From contig NXFV01000856.1 in assembly GCA_002803225.1 (NCBI GenBank), positions 1 through 64,000 of the forward strand: a stretch of 64,000 nt of DNA. The letters are read 5' to 3'. The first letter of the stretch is position 1; each line of letters opens with the position of its first letter. Below are positions 1 to 12,080 of the stretch, piece by piece. The notes under the pieces are model-generated. The model made no database searches. It was not told where the DNA came from and worked only from the letters and a program-made list of their open reading frames with translations. The stretch is from Gamarada debralockiae. Taxonomy: Eukaryota > Ascomycota > Leotiomycetes > Helotiales > Hyphodiscaceae. A program made the position numbers and the translations under genes.

Positions 1-496
1 GAAAGATTGTCTTTAAGTACTTCCCCAAGTAAACTTGTATTCGTTTCAGGCCTGATTGCAAGATACCTGATATAGCTTAGTGATCTATGCTCGACCTGGA
101 TGTCAACTACTTCACTTGGATTCTACTACTTGATCCATTTCAACGACGAGGCTACGTTCTGTGGTAGTGGCAGAGTTCAGGGGCCTACCAGAGGACTTCG
201 ATATTTGCCAGTTCTCACGGACTCGGATCACGTCAAGTTCTCAACATTAGTGAACGAATATTGAAGATTGAAATATGCACCTTGACTGCGAATTTTTATG
301 TAAAAGTCCCACTCTGTAGAAGTGTCCTTCCTTCCTTATACGCCATGCAAAACCCAGACCATCCAACACGCCAGACAATGACCATGAGGCATTATGATAC
401 AGAAACCAGACAAAGATACAAAAGTCAGCACCCAAGTCAATCAATGAATCCAGGACAATTGTCGATCCAAATCAATCGTTGAGTCCAGGTCAGCGA
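1..496. other. Non-coding flank, 3' of NOP58
   Basis: This stretch lies downstream of the NOP58 stop codon, which is read on the minus strand. The only open frames are short (65-73 codons), lack recognisable motifs and overlap each other on opposite strands. It probably holds the NOP58 3' UTR and intergenic DNA. I see no RNA gene or repeat. Confidence 0.5.
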
Positions 497-2691
497 TTAT
501 GAACTGTGCTTCTTCTTTTTCTTCTTTTCCGGCTTCTCTACTGCCTCGTCGTCCAACTTCCGCTTCTTGCTGGCTGTATCAGGAGTTCCAGAAGCTGCCT
601 TAGCCTCGAGTTTCTTTTGTTTCTTAATCTCCTTCTTTGAGTGAACGATTGGATTTCCGTCGGGTCCGATTTCGATGGCACCTCTGGCCGCTTTCCGCTT
701 GTACTTTGCCAGGGAAATACCGGCTGCGGCAGCAAGGGCAATATCAGGGTCCACAGCCTCCGTCGATGTCGACGCCTGGGCTGCCTTCTTTTGTCGTCCT
801 TCCTCACGCTCAGCTCGTCTCGCCTCCTTAGCTTTGCGTTCTTCTTCTTTCTTGGACTTCTCTCTAGCCATTGCAAGCTTTCGCTCGTGGCGCTCCTTCT
901 TCCGCGCCTTCTTAGCATCTTTGGTGTTTCCGACTATCGAAGATGTCCATTGAGGTGATGGTGGAGAATCAGGGGCATCGGCATCGGCAGAGGCATCAGA
1001 ATCATCATCTTCGGCTCTAGTGGTTTTATCGCCGATGATCTTGGCTTTGGTGCCATTCTCACTAGGCGCGGCAAGACCAAGACCAGCGTTCACATCTGCC
1101 ATTTCCTTGTCCGAATCTTCAGCGTCTGAATCGTTCTCTGATTCAGAATCATCGGCAACCTCTTCGATCAACTTCTTCTTGGGTGGCTCTTCGACCTTAG
1201 GCTTCTTGTCCTTCTTCGACTTCTTCTCAGACTTTGGCGTGATAGCAGCAGGCTCATCACCAGCAAGTCCGTCAGCATCCGCATTGTACTTTCGCGCTTC
1301 CTTGATCTCCCACTTGCCAGGGGTAGCGACCTTTCCATTTGGTCCGACAGCAACACCTCTTGGAAGTAATGGCTTGCCCTCCAGCTTTCGAAGTTGGTTC
1401 TCGATCTTAGCACGTGATGTAACACCCAAAGCAGACCTCTCCTCCTCGTCGATATCATCACCCTTGCCTTCACCCTCCGCACTCCAGGATGACAGAGCAT
1501 CGACACGAAGACCAATAGCTGCCTTTGCCGCCAACATACGCGCAATTTTGCCCTTGTTCTTTCCCGTAGCTTGACCAACTAATGACGCATGGTAGATGAG
1601 ACCGTATTTGGGTGTATCGTGCTTAGTTTTCAGAGCTCTGAACAGGGCCTTCTCGGCACCGAGGATCTGAACGGTACTGGCGGGACTCTTTGCGAGGTTC
1701 ATGAGTGATCCAGCGTGGGCAATTAATCTAGCTCCGACAAGGTCTCCAACAAGCTCGGTCAAATTGGGTGCAATGGCTTGCATGCGGGTAGTGAGGTAAC
1801 TTGAGAGTTGTTGTCGGTACTCCGTAAATCCAACCACTTGCTCAGCCAAAAGTTGAATGTTATCCAAATCCTCCTCAGTAATCTCAGTACCCATACTGAC
1901 TTCGGCTGCAGCCTTAATTGCTGTCTCAATCTCTTCTGGCAGGATATCTGAAAGATCGGTATTCGACGTGTTTGAGCGCATTCCGACTTTCAGGATAACT
2001 CGAGCGTAGGCTAGGTTGTCGTTCACAATGCGGCCCATCTCAGGGAAATGCCATCCGTACCACTCCTTGACACGCATTGCATATGTATTCAACTCCTTAT
2101 CCAAATCGTCTAGTAGCGAGATAGCTTGAACAATCATAGTATCAACCTTGTCCGGCGAGAACTTGAGTTTGTGGCGCGACAAAGAGTGCGAAAGACCCAG
2201 AGACATAGTCGAAATTGTTTCGGGTAGGAGGCCTGGGATGAGAGAGGGGAGGTGATCGCGAATCGCACGATAAATGTCGTTAACAGAAGAGTCGGAGATG
2301 GGTGTGAGGGTAAGTCCAGGGAGTTTATTGATAGCCTGTCCCAATTTGGGGTCTGCCACGGCCAATGAAGCTTTCTTTTCATCCTTGAGGGAATCGAGAA
2401 GCTTTGCGAGCATGGGCGAAACCTTTCCCTCGACAAGAGCAGCAACTTCCTCTAAAGCCGTCGCAGCGCTGTCGAACTTCTCGAAATGCTTCAATTTTAA
2501 TCTGCGCAAATCGCAATTAGCATTTTATTGCAAAGGGGCGATTGTACATCAATTGATCGCACTTACAGTCCATTGACACCCTCAGCAGTCTCGACCTCTG
2601 CAGAGAAATCATCTTTCTTCAGAATCTTCTTATCCTTGGCTTTGAAGAGGGCAAACCCAGCCGCGGTTTCTTGGAGAACGAATAAACCCAT
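497..2691 (-). CDS. NOP58: Nucleolar protein 58 (box C/D snoRNP core protein Nop58)
   Basis: Nop58 is a core protein of box C/D snoRNPs, which guide 2'-O-methylation and processing of pre-rRNA in the nucleolus. Exon 1 (2691-2567) encodes [20 protein letters not shown] and about 20 more residues. The intron has GTAAGT, a CTAAT branch site and a CAG end, and exon 2 (2501-497) gives 709 residues in total. The order is the Nop5/56 N-terminal domain, a NOSIC-type coiled coil (about 160-260, with the motif [14 protein letters not shown]), the Nop RNA-binding domain (about 260-410, with [16 protein letters not shown] and [14 protein letters not shown]), then a very charged K/E/D tail. The tail of roughly 300 residues is longer than in yeast Nop58 and ends in a lysine run. 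The start is fixed by the conserved MGLFVL beginning; the open frame without exon 1 begins inside the protein. Confidence 0.95.
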
Positions 2692-2950
2692 TTTGAGAGC
2701 GGGAATTTACTCTTGGTGGTGGTATTGGTGGTGTTGCTATTCACAACTTTTTGTGAACTCGAGGTTTTTAAAAAAAGTTCGCGGGAGCAAAAGTGCAAGA
2801 CGCTAATTGGAAAATGGAAGTGGAGCTTTGCTACTGGTAGTGTTGGAATCACATGACTGACTTCAACACCTCCAAATTCTAGGTTGCTCTTTAACTCGAG
2901 GACAAGAGGGGTTGAAGCAACGATCAAAGATCCCACCGCAATCCAACAAA

Positions 2951-4201
2951 ATGGAGGGTCTCTTCTTCAATGTCAACAATGGGTATGAAGCTTCGAAAGT
3001 TCTCTGCGATCGAGTTGCTAATGATTTAATAGCTATATTGAGGGCATCGTCAGAGGTTATCGCAACAGTCTCTTAACAGGACAAAACTACAGCAACTTAA
3101 CACAATGCGAGACTATCGATGGTATGATTGCTGCAGGAAGCTATCAAGGCAACTGGCTAATCCTTCATCAGATCTAAAGCTCCAACTGGGCCCTGCCTAT
3201 GGCGATTTCCTTGCATCTCTCCCGCCCAATCCCTCGACCTCCACACTCGCCGCAAAGACGACGGACAAACTGATCGCGGAATTCCGCTACGTACGTGCCA
3301 ACGCCGTCGGCTCTCTCGCAAAGTTCATGGATTACCTAACCTACGGCTACATGATCGACAACGTCGCTCTCCTCATCACTGGCACACTCCACGAACGAGA
3401 CACCCGCGAGCTGCTCGAGCGCTGCCATCCTTTAGGCTGGTTCGAAACCATGCCTGTCCTCTGCGTAGCTACCAACATTGAAGAGCTCTACAACAGCGTC
3501 TTAATTGAAACACCACTCGCGCCGTACTTCAAGGGTAGCTTAAGCCATCAGGATTTGGACGAGTTGAACATCGAAATTGTTCGGAATACGCTGTACAAGA
3601 ACTATCTTGAGGATTTCCATAACTTCGTTAATACGGACTCGGATATGGCTGGTACGCCTACTGCAGAGGTTATGTCGGAGATCTTGGAGTTCGAAGCTGA
3701 TAGACGGGCTATTAACATTACGCTCAACTCATTTGGTACGGAGCTTACGAAGGCGGACCGCAAAAAACTATATCCTAGCTTTGGACGTCTCTACCCAGAA
3801 GGCACATACATGTTGTCTAGAGCTGATGATATTGAGGGTGTGAAATTGTCTGTTGAGGGTGTCAGTGACTACAAAGAGTTCTTCGATGCGACGGGCATGG
3901 GACAAGGCGGAGGTGCTGGAGCGGGAAACATGAGTGGAGGAGCTGGCGGAGAGGGCAAGAGTCTGGAAGATATGTTCTACCAGAAGGAGATGGAGATCTC
4001 GAAGGGTGCTTTCACAAGGCAATTCACGTACGCCATCGTCTATGCTTGGGTGAAGTTGCGGGAGCAGGTATGTTTGTGTTGAGTTCAGTTTGAGGGTCCT
4101 GCTAATGCTCAATCCAGGAAATTCGGAACATCACTTGGATCGCTGAGTGCATAGCGCAAAACCAGAAGGAGAGGATTAACAATTACATCAGTGTATTCTA
4201 G
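2951..4201 (+). CDS. VMA6: V-type proton ATPase subunit d (Vma6)
   Basis: Subunit d couples the central stalk to the proteolipid ring of the vacuolar H+-ATPase. Four exons join cleanly: 2951-2982, 3033-3121, 3172-4067 and 4118-4201, giving 366 residues, close to the usual 345-365. The N-terminus starts [20 protein letters not shown] and the C-terminus ends RINNYISVF, both hallmarks of the family. The middle carries the conserved stretches [20 protein letters not shown] and [13 protein letters not shown] Gly-rich insert (about residues 295-315) is typical of filamentous fungi. The gene is divergent from NOP58, about 260 bases apart, so the two may share a promoter. No membrane segment is expected and none is seen. 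Confidence 0.95.
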
Positions 4202-4379
4202 ATCGGCTTGTTGTTTGTTCAATGGTCTCTTTGCAACCCAGCTCATTGCTGTAGTTTGTATTTTGTTATGATAGGCGGAAGGCGCTGGGAGATTCGGGAT
4301 ATCAATTCGAAATTGCTTGATACACCTTATCCATACTTCTAATATACATTCCTGCTAGTATGTAGTGATAAACATAATC

Positions 4380-5393
4380 CTACAAACTAATCTCCCCCCT
4401 CCAAGTCCCCTCACTCAATCCCAACGTCTCAACCAGATTCCGCCATCTATCACTCCCTCGTTCCTTCTTCCTCAAATACTTCAAAAGCTTCTGCCTCCTA
4501 TGCACCAGAACCCTCAAATTCCTCTTATTAATCTTATCCTTATGCCCACCCTTCTTCTCCAGCTGATCGGCAAGGACTCTAATCTTCGCTGTCAGAATCG
4601 CAATCTGCACTTCCGAGCTCCCTGTATCTGGTCCAGCTCGTGGAGTGTTACCCGGACCAGAGAGCTTCTTGTCTGCAAATTCGGGGTTTATTGGTGCGCG
4701 CGGTTGTAAGATTTGATCAGTATTGTGCCGCCCGAATGTCTCTATACAGCGACGGATGTTGGCTCGTGTCTTGTCCTTCTGACTTGCGTTCGCCAAACTA
4801 ACGATTCGTGCCAATGCTGTCGTAGCCCTCGCATGACCATCAGCATGTTTATTCTTCTCCGCTGCTTCTTGCATTGGGTCTGCAATATCTCTCTTCTGAG
4901 GCTCCACTGGCGCAGTCAAAGAATATGAATGCTTTATCGATTCTTCGAGTTCAGTCGGCGTAAGGAAGTGATTGAGGAGTGCATCCTTCGCGGATTTGAT
5001 TTGGACTCCTTCTTCTGGGGAGGCAGAGGATGTGGCGCTCATGAGAACTGCGGAGCCTCCCACGTCGTCGAAGGATTCGAGGAATGGTGTTGAGATGCCT
5101 CGGACTGGATCGCCCATTGCTTCTTTTCGCTCCTTTGCGAGGACTTCTCGACGTGCCATGTTTGCAGCTTTCCTTTGCTTTGCTTGGGCTAATGCGTAGG
5201 GGTCTTTATGCTTCTTTCGTTGGGCCAGGGTCGATGCATTGGCTATGGAGGAGATGGGGAGAGGTCCGTTTGACTTTGGAGCTGGTCGAAAACACACTGG
5301 AATTGATTAGTTTGGAATTTGTATTGTAGTATTAAGCCACTGCTCACAGGTAGATACGCCTAAGCGTGAGGGAACAGGTATTCGAGGAGGCAT
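4380..5393 (-). CDS. Mitochondrial small-subunit ribosomal protein uS15m
   Basis: This protein belongs to the bacterial S15 family of the small ribosomal subunit and should act in the mitochondrion. Exon 1 (5393-5348) encodes MPPRIPVPSRLGVST. The GTGAGC...CAG intron joins it to exon 2 (5296-4380), giving 320 residues. The S15 signature lies at about 205-290: DTGSSEVQIAILTAKIRVLA, then GHKDKINKRNLRVLVHRRQK and LLKYLRKK. The roughly 200-residue N-terminal extension fits a fungal mitoribosomal protein (yeast Mrps28) and holds an Arg/Ala/Ser-rich start suited to a presequence. It is convergent with VMA6 and divergent from the RPS0 gene. A start at the later GTG would lose the presequence, so the upstream exon is preferred. 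Confidence 0.9.
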
Positions 5394-5656
5394 GATTGTT
5401 TGATTTGGACCTGTTGTCAAGTCTCTGTTGCATCTCGAGAATCTTCAGAATCCGCTCGAGTCTAGATTGGGACTAGTGCATTCTGAAATAATTCAGCCTT
5501 GCGACTGAGGCTGCAATCGATTAGGGTTTCCGCAAAAAATAAGGTTTCCCACATCGCGAAATATTTCTTTTCGAACTTCAAGATCAACTCAACTCTCCGA
5601 CTTCATATCAACAACCATCCACGAATTTGACTCTCACCACAAGTCAAATCGCAAAG

Positions 5657-6683
5657 ATGGCGCCTTCAAACCTCCCTCCTATTTTCAATGCCACCCCCCA
5701 AGACATTGAGATGCTCCTCGCAGCTCAGTGCCATCTTGGATCTAAGAACTTGCAAGTTCACATGGAACCTTACCTCTGGAAGACTCGCCCTGATGGAATC
5801 AATGTCATTAACATTGGCAAGACCTGGTATGCCCAAGCTCTATTTCCTATCCGCCAATTCAAAGGAACAGGAAGAGCGCGTTTCTAATATATTTCACCTT
5901 CAGGGAGAAGATTGTCCTCGCTGCCCGCATCATCGCAGCCGTCGACAACCCAGCCGACATCTGCGTCATCTCCGCCCGTCCCTACGGCCAGCGCGCTGTC
6001 CTGAAGTTCGCTGCACACACCGGAGCCGTCGCCATCGCAGGTCGTTTCACTCCCGGTAACTTCACCAACTACATCACCCGCTCCTTCAAGGAACCCCGCC
6101 TCATCATCGTCACTGATCCCCGCACCGACGCCCAAGCTATCAAGGAGGCTTCCTATGTCAACATCCCTGTTATTGCCCTCTGCGATACCGACTCCCCTAC
6201 CGAGTTCGTCGACGTTGCCATCCCAACAAACAACAAGGGCCGTCATGCTATTGGTTTGATCTGGTGGATGTTGGCTCGTGAGGTTCTTCGTCTGCGTGGC
6301 TCCATTGCCAACCGTGAGGCTGAGTGGGATGTTATGGTTGATTTGTACTTCTACCGTGATCCTGAGGCTGAGGGTACGCATCCCCTTCCCAATGTACACA
6401 TCGCATTACTAAATATTTCACAGAGAACAAGGAGGCTATCGAGGAGAAGGCTGGCGTTGACGAGGTCGGCGCCGCTGCCATTGACACTGGTTTCGCAGGT
6501 GCAGGAGGTGACTGGGAGGTTTCTGGAGCTGGTGCCGCTGCATTCGCTGGTGCTTCCGCCACCCCAGCTGTCACCGGGGCCGGATGGGATGCTTCTGGAG
6601 ACGACTGGTCCGCTGCTCCCGCACAAGGAACTACCGCCGAGTGGGGTGCGGCCGATGCCACCGCCAAGGGTTCTGAGTGGTAG
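5657..6683 (+). CDS. RPS0: 40S ribosomal protein S0 (uS2)
   Basis: This is the cytosolic uS2 protein of the 40S subunit, needed for late 18S rRNA maturation. Exons are 5657-5826, 5904-6373 and 6424-6683, giving 299 residues. The family core is complete: [20 protein letters not shown] near the start, then [30 protein letters not shown] and [16 protein letters not shown], and [16 protein letters not shown]. The acidic, Ala/Trp-rich C-terminal tail with repeated GDDW/EW motifs matches fungal Rps0. The first intron is 77 bases with a pyrimidine-rich end and the second is 50 bases; intron-rich 5' ends are usual for ribosomal protein genes. The cDNA leader upstream is T/C rich. Confidence 0.97.
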
Positions 6684-8412
6684 ACGAAGACTATGGTGTA
6701 AATGCAGACCAAAACATGGGCTTGTATTTGCGAAGACACTGCAGCTGCGGAACAAAAACGAAAAATCATGGCCATTGCTAGTTATTTGCGTGGAAGTGTG
6801 GCTCGGAAGGTCTTTGGTCTTGACATGCGCTTTACGAGGGAAAGATACCCTGCTACTCTCCTCTCTTTAGAGTTTCAGGGGGAAAGCCCTGTGCTGTCGG
6901 CCTTGAAGTGAGTTTGCTTAACCGCGGCTCCACCTTTGCGTTTTCATGGTCTAGCATAATCGAATGAATGCAAAAAATCTGCAAAAATATTGTCCTCCTC
7001 TCTGTTTGTGCTTCTGTGAATGAGTGATGGGGTTTTGTAAGTGTGTCGACCTATATTAGGTTATCTGTAGAGTGGCAGAGAGTAAAGGTCCATGGCTTGC
7101 ATTACCCAGACTCTTAACGTTCTTGTAATTTTCATTTTGCGAATCATGTTCTGGAAAATTGTCGAATCATTCAAAGCCTTGGAGCGATCCAGAAATCTCC
7201 GGTCACTAGCTCTTGAGAGTCTGGATAGTCCAAATACTTCGAACGATTGAGAAGCCGTGGCCGCCTAGATAAAAACGATTCGAACTTAAGCGATTGATAT
7301 CTCCATATTCCCTTTTCTGGCACTGCGAACTGCATGTAGACTTCACAATATGTTCTTAAATCCATGCTCTGGGGAAGTGTTCCAAAGTACGGCTTTTAGA
7401 ATAGAACTTAAAGTAGTGAGAATTAAAGCACATTCAGTAACAATTCCTTCCATTTGTGGTCATCACCCCAGAGTTCAGGGTGTGGTCAACAGTTGAAGAA
7501 GGCAAGCATAAGTCAAACATACTCTTATATACACCATCCTCCAATCGCTTACCACCATTCAACGGTCCTTCACGAAAATCTGCTTATGTCATTGGCTGAT
7601 TGGTTTCCACCTCCAGCCACTGCCCAGGATCCTCTACACCATTAGGAGCTCATCTGGGCACATGCTCTCTCTTTCTACGAAGATCACGAGTCACGGGGGG
7701 GCCGTCATCATGTCTCACTCTCACGCAGTCACGCTTCTGGGAATATCATACCCTCACAGGCCGCTCTATGCCAGATCGGGAAGCACATCTCCCCTCTTCG
7801 TCCACTCAGATGAGCCTCAGACGTTGAAATTCAAGTAAATTACTAAAACAAAGTCAAAGACTACCGCCAGAAAGAGTAATAACCACCCAAAACAGCAGTT
7901 CTGCCCCCAGCTATGCCATTCTCAGACTGAAAGCCTCCCAATCGGGCAACAAACCGCCATATCAAGTAAAGAAACCGCCCAAAGCAGTAAGCCCAGGTGT
8001 GACCGTTTTGCACTCTCACACCACCCACCCAGATCATCCATCCGGCCGCCAAGCGTGCCCCCGCATCTGCACACCATCTCAGCAGCCAGGAACGACACGG
8101 AAGCTACTGCAGCATGCAGCCCTGGCGCTACCAACCGTGTGAAACGCCAGCTCGCACCAATCATAAATTCGTAAGGCCGTGACGGGGCCAGATACGCGCC
8201 CCGCAGTAAAGCAGCATGTAGGAATAGCCGCCCTTGCCGCTTGCTCCCATGTCCATGCTTGCTCAAGTAAACAAAGGACCAGCGCCGATGTCAACAAAGG
8301 AGAAAGGAAAAGTGGACCCAGCGACGACGACAACAGAGTGCCTTATTGGGAAACCGGAAATAATAAGGAATTAAGTACAAGAAGTGAAGGAAAGAGAAGG
8401 GCGAGGAGCAGC
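6684..8412. other. Intergenic region between RPS0 and the KxDL gene
   Basis: This is 1.7 kb with no credible gene. The two flanking genes converge here, so both 3' UTRs should lie at its ends. Open frames are short and overlap on both strands. Around 7230-7300 there are two motif-like stretches (cttcgaacgattgagaag and gattcgaacttaagcgatt) that resemble the quasi-palindrome of the 58-60 kb minisatellite; these could be solitary relics. No tRNA or other RNA gene is recognised. Confidence 0.4.
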
Positions 8413-9287
8413 CTAGTATTCGGGTGATGGGTACCGCGCGCGGGCTTGCTTGTACTCCTTGGGGTGTTTGCGGGACGCTTTTGACTTGAGGCCTCTGAGA
8501 GAGCGTTAGTTACTGGTTCAAGGGGCTGAAAATTGCGGATTTGCAGGCGGAGAGCTTGAAATCGACCAAAAAGTAGCCGTTCATTCTCATTCAGCTAAGA
8601 GAGATCCAAACTTTCGGATTCACAACTTTGTGCTGCGAAGTCGAAAGGTTTCAGGCTCTCCGCCGAATGGAGATCTGAAACTTCGCAACCACAACTTTGC
8701 GCTGGTCGTGGCAAGCAGCTCGAAAATTGAGTAAACGATGACAAAATAAAGAACTTACGAAACACGCTTTTGAGTCCACTCCAAATCAGCCTTCACCTGC
8801 TTCGCATCTTGATATCCCTCTGCCAATCTGGCGCGAGATTTTGCAATACGCTGTTGAGCAAGAGCCTGCAAATCTTGCAATTCGCGGGTCTTCGCATTCA
8901 ATGCACCAGATCTGCAACCCGTCAGAAAACCAGCTCCGTATCAATGTGGGGAGGAACTTACGTTTGCGCCTGCATGACCAAAGTGCGATCCAAAGGAAGC
9001 GGATCAAAAGCGCCGGTAAAGCGATCTTGCATGTACTCTTGCATATCTACGCCATTGGCAGACGAAGTGCTGTCGTACTCGCCGCTCGCGCTCCCGGCGT
9101 AGCTGCTGGATGTTGCGGAGTAGTGGGAATTGCCGTATGTGCCTGTGCCTGTGGTGACGGATTCAGCGACCTCGGGAGGAGAGACTGCGTAACCATAGTT
9201 CTGGGGAGTGGCGTAGTATTGAGGTTGCTTTGAGGGGACGGTGATGGGGAGGGAGGTGGTCTGGTAATAACTTTGTTGGTAGGTCAT
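8413..9287 (-). CDS. KXD1: KxDL-motif protein (BLOC-1-type subunit Kxd1)
   Basis: Kxd1 is a small coiled-coil protein of the BLOC-1-like endosomal complex. Three exons join cleanly: 9287-8962, 8911-8759 and 8494-8413, giving 186 residues. The first exon is a Ser/Tyr/Gln-rich low-complexity leader. The second holds a helical segment (TRELQDLQALAQQRIAKSRA) and the diagnostic K-x-D-L motif as KADL, followed by WTQKRV. The third encodes SGLKSKASRKHPKEYKQAR and ends at YPSPEY. The last exon is short and would be missed without its CTAAC branch site and CTCTCTCAG acceptor at 8495-8515. The family call rests on the KxDL block; the N-terminal leader is not conserved enough to help. Confidence 0.85.
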
Positions 9288-10913
9288 GGTGAATGATGAT
9301 GTCAAACGACAAGTGGTTTGTGGGAGACAAAGAAGTTTGTGTGAAGTGATGAAGTGATGAAGAGTTATGATGATGTGTTGATACAAACGTCAAGTATAGA
9401 CAAGAGTATGTATGAGTAATGAGGTGAGGTGAAGTCTTGCTTTGTTTGTAAGACAAACTGTTTGTATGAGACTGGACTTTAGTCTGAGTAGGAAGGAGCA
9501 AACGGAATAATGGAAAGGAAAGAGAAAGGAAATTCTCCCAGACGGACACTCGACCTCCCTTTTATAGACGGCCAGTCCTCCCCCACTTGTTCGAACTGCC
9601 AACCATCGAGGGGAATGCTCTTGACCCCGTCGAGCCCATCTATCCGTCTGCGTATCTATGACCCCGCTCTCGAGGAAGGAGATAGGCTGATCGACCAAAA
9701 GTCTACTGGCTTTCCTTCTCACTAGCTCCCTACCTCCTACTCCCCGGTGCGTGCATCCACCCTCTCACATTTGCCTCCGACCACTCTAACATGCAGTAGT
9801 ATAGTTATCGTTGTGGGATCCTTGGGGTTCTGGCTTACGCAGCCAGCGCGGATTGGTCTGGGCTAGAGTTTCTATTGCTCAGAGATAGCCGTCATGCCAA
9901 TCACATGTGGCGGGACGGGATTGTATTGGTCGGGATGGGACCATAGGATGGAGGGGAAGGGAAGGAAATTTTCGTAGTAGGCTGGTTTCAAGGAAGGTGG
10001 AAGGCAGGCGATTTGATACGGAAGAACAAACGAGCAAGCGCGCTCTGACTAGTGCTGCGCAAAAGCAGCGACAAGCCGGATGATGAGCACAAGTGATAAT
10101 CATGATGGAGGGCTCATCTTCGATATGGTTGGGAGAATATTGTTGTTCACCAGGCTTCATTGCATGGGGACGTGGAAAAAAGTAGGGAGCTGGATTGACG
10201 AGAAGTATGTGTTGGCAATTTTTTGTTCGAGGCAGAGAATCTGCCCCTCCAAAATTTTAATGGACCCTGGTCAAAATAAATTCCATGCCGAACGACCCCT
10301 CATTGGGCTGAAAACAATAATGGACATCCTAAAGTTACTTCTTTAATACTAGATTCTACTAGTCGTTCGATCACAGGACGAGCAATACATGCATTACGGC
10401 CCGTTAACTCAGAATTAACTGCAAACTGCATTGTCATGTAGGGAATAATCTTTTTATTTACTCTAGCCCACTTCACCAGTTCATCATTGAGCCAGCTCTG
10501 CCAGCGCAACCAGCAGTAAGCCAAGGCAGACAGACATGACGTTCGATCCATCCCTTCTCCTTCCATTCCTTCCGAGGATATTGCCTGCCTGCCTACTGCA
10601 GAAAGAGATTCCCGTTTGTGCGATCCAACGGTGCGCAACCGAAGTTCGCAGGGCTGTGGGCTCTGTATGGTAGGAATCACAGCCAATGGGGCTTATGAGG
10701 CAAAATAGTGCTGCCATTGTAGGAGATGAGTTGCAAAATGCACACCAGCTTACCTTGAAGAAGTTTCGGATTTTGCCTGCATTTCCTCAACAGTGACCAG
10801 AGAAGCCAATGGAGACATTATTGTATTTGGATATGCACTCTAATGTACGCTATGTGAGCCACCCTAACGCCGATTGTGCTGCCGTGGAGTCTCCGCCGGA
10901 AAATTATATCCTT
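9288..10913. other. Intergenic: KXD1 promoter and DGK1 3' flank
   Basis: This is 1.6 kb between two minus-strand genes. Just upstream of the KXD1 start the minus strand is rich in CA/CT runs (9290-9470), as in long fungal 5' leaders. The rest shows short overlapping open frames only. No repeat family, tRNA or transposon coding sequence is recognised. Confidence 0.4.
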
Positions 10914-12080
10914 CTACCCAAATAATTTTAGGAATGCCCACATTCCCATCCCGCTGAGCACCGGTATCGTCAAATTGTCATCCCATCCGAAGATATCGAC
11001 CACCTCGCTGGCAGATGCCACAAATCCCGTCCATACACTCATGACCGCCAGGGCCAAACCTCCGGAAATAGATCCCTGAGTCTCGGTCAAGCCGACAGCA
11101 TCCCTAAGACCGGCCGGAAGACGCAGCACGCCCGTGAACATAAACGGCCAGTCGACGTCATCGACAAAAGGTCCGGTTCGCGGTGCAAGGTAACCCCAGA
11201 ATGACGCTGCTGTGATCACTCCAACAGCGAAGGCCGCAAGGGAACCTGCGAGCGACTTCCCGCGTCGGATCCGTGGTGTGTAACGTCCATATGCTCGTCC
11301 TACGGTGCTGGCGGCTGTGTCACACCAGCTAAGAAGGAGCACGCCCATGACTCCCACGTCCTTGGGAAAGAACCCGAGAACAATCCACGCTCCAAGCAGA
11401 TACCAGATCACCCCGTTCCATCCATCATACTCGGTTTCGCGCATAAGCGCTCCGACCACGCGAACATAAAGGCGGTTGAGGGCGGGGTAGTTGTGCCGGA
11501 GGTAGTCGAGCGTTGCGATGGGTATAAGGGCCGTCATGAGATATGGGGTAATAGCGTCTGTCTGTACACCAGAGACGTAGAGCCAGATCGTAAAGAATCC
11601 GATAGAGACGTGTAGCAGCTTCCGCGGGACCTCGTGGCGATGTACAAATAATCTCCATTGTCTGTGAATGGGGATGAGACCGAGAGGACTCGGACTTCGA
11701 CTAATATCCCTCCAACTCCATCCCGAACTTGCGCTCGCTGGTGAAAGATGACCATTTGCTACATTCCCATTTCCATTTGGCGTCAATTCTATCGACGCTG
11801 GCTGGGGTGTTGCAACCGTGGCTTTCGCAGGAGTCAGGCCCACGAGTTTCCTTGTCTTCATGGGACTTCTGCTTCTTGATCTAGCCCTCCGTAACTCAGT
11901 ACTTGAGTCTGAACCCTCGTCGATTTCTTCGATCATTGGCGCTTCTTGTGCATTTGCTTTCTTCCTCGCAGATCTTGTCATGGGTCCGAAGTATCCATCT
12001 TGCGTTTCTTTGGTTTCGGAAGGTGTCGGTGACGGCGAGATAACTGTGGAAAGTCCGGGGTCAGCCATCGCTCCTTCCAT
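10914..12080 (-). CDS. DGK1: CTP-dependent diacylglycerol kinase, Dgk1-type
   Basis: Dgk1-type enzymes phosphorylate diacylglycerol with CTP to make phosphatidate at the ER/nuclear membrane. The open frame gives 388 residues. Residues 1-130 form a Ser/Thr/Arg-rich cytosolic tail, probably phosphorylated. The membrane domain begins at RLFVHRHEVPRKLLHVSIGF and has about six to eight hydrophobic segments. The CTP-transferase-like motif is SWCDTAASTVGRAYGRYTPR followed by RGKSLAGSLAAF, at about 262-290. The start used is ATG 12080. A stop codon lies immediately upstream in frame, but a further 5' exon (ATG near 12234, 14 codons, GTGAGT donor) could splice to GAG at about 12072 and keep the frame. 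It is divergent from SPB4. Confidence 0.88.
   Translation of the reverse strand: MEGAMADPGLSTVISPSPTPSETKETQDGYFGPMTRSARKKANAQEAPMIEEIDEGSDSSTELRRARSRSRSPMKTRKLVGLTPAKATVATPQPASIELTPNGNGNVANGHLSPASASSGWSWRDISRSPSPLGLIPIHRQWRLFVHRHEVPRKLLHVSIGFFTIWLYVSGVQTDAITPYLMTALIPIATLDYLRHNYPALNRLYVRVVGALMRETEYDGWNGVIWYLLGAWIVLGFFPKDVGVMGVLLLSWCDTAASTVGRAYGRYTPRIRRGKSLAGSLAAFAVGVITAASFWGYLAPRTGPFVDDVDWPFMFTGVLRLPAGLRDAVGLTETQGSISGGLALAVMSVWTGFVASASEVVDIFGWDDNLTIPVLSGMGMWAFLKLFG

Noticed and set aside
1020..1574. A 184-codon open frame on the plus strand opposite NOP58
   Set aside because: It is the mirror of the Lys/Glu/Asp-rich tail, which reads as Ser/Phe-rich on the other strand. It is a shadow frame.
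10300..10686. A 128-codon frame on the minus strand between KXD1 and DGK1
   Set aside because: It has no motif, no upstream promoter-like context that stands out, and overlaps another frame. It is probably chance.
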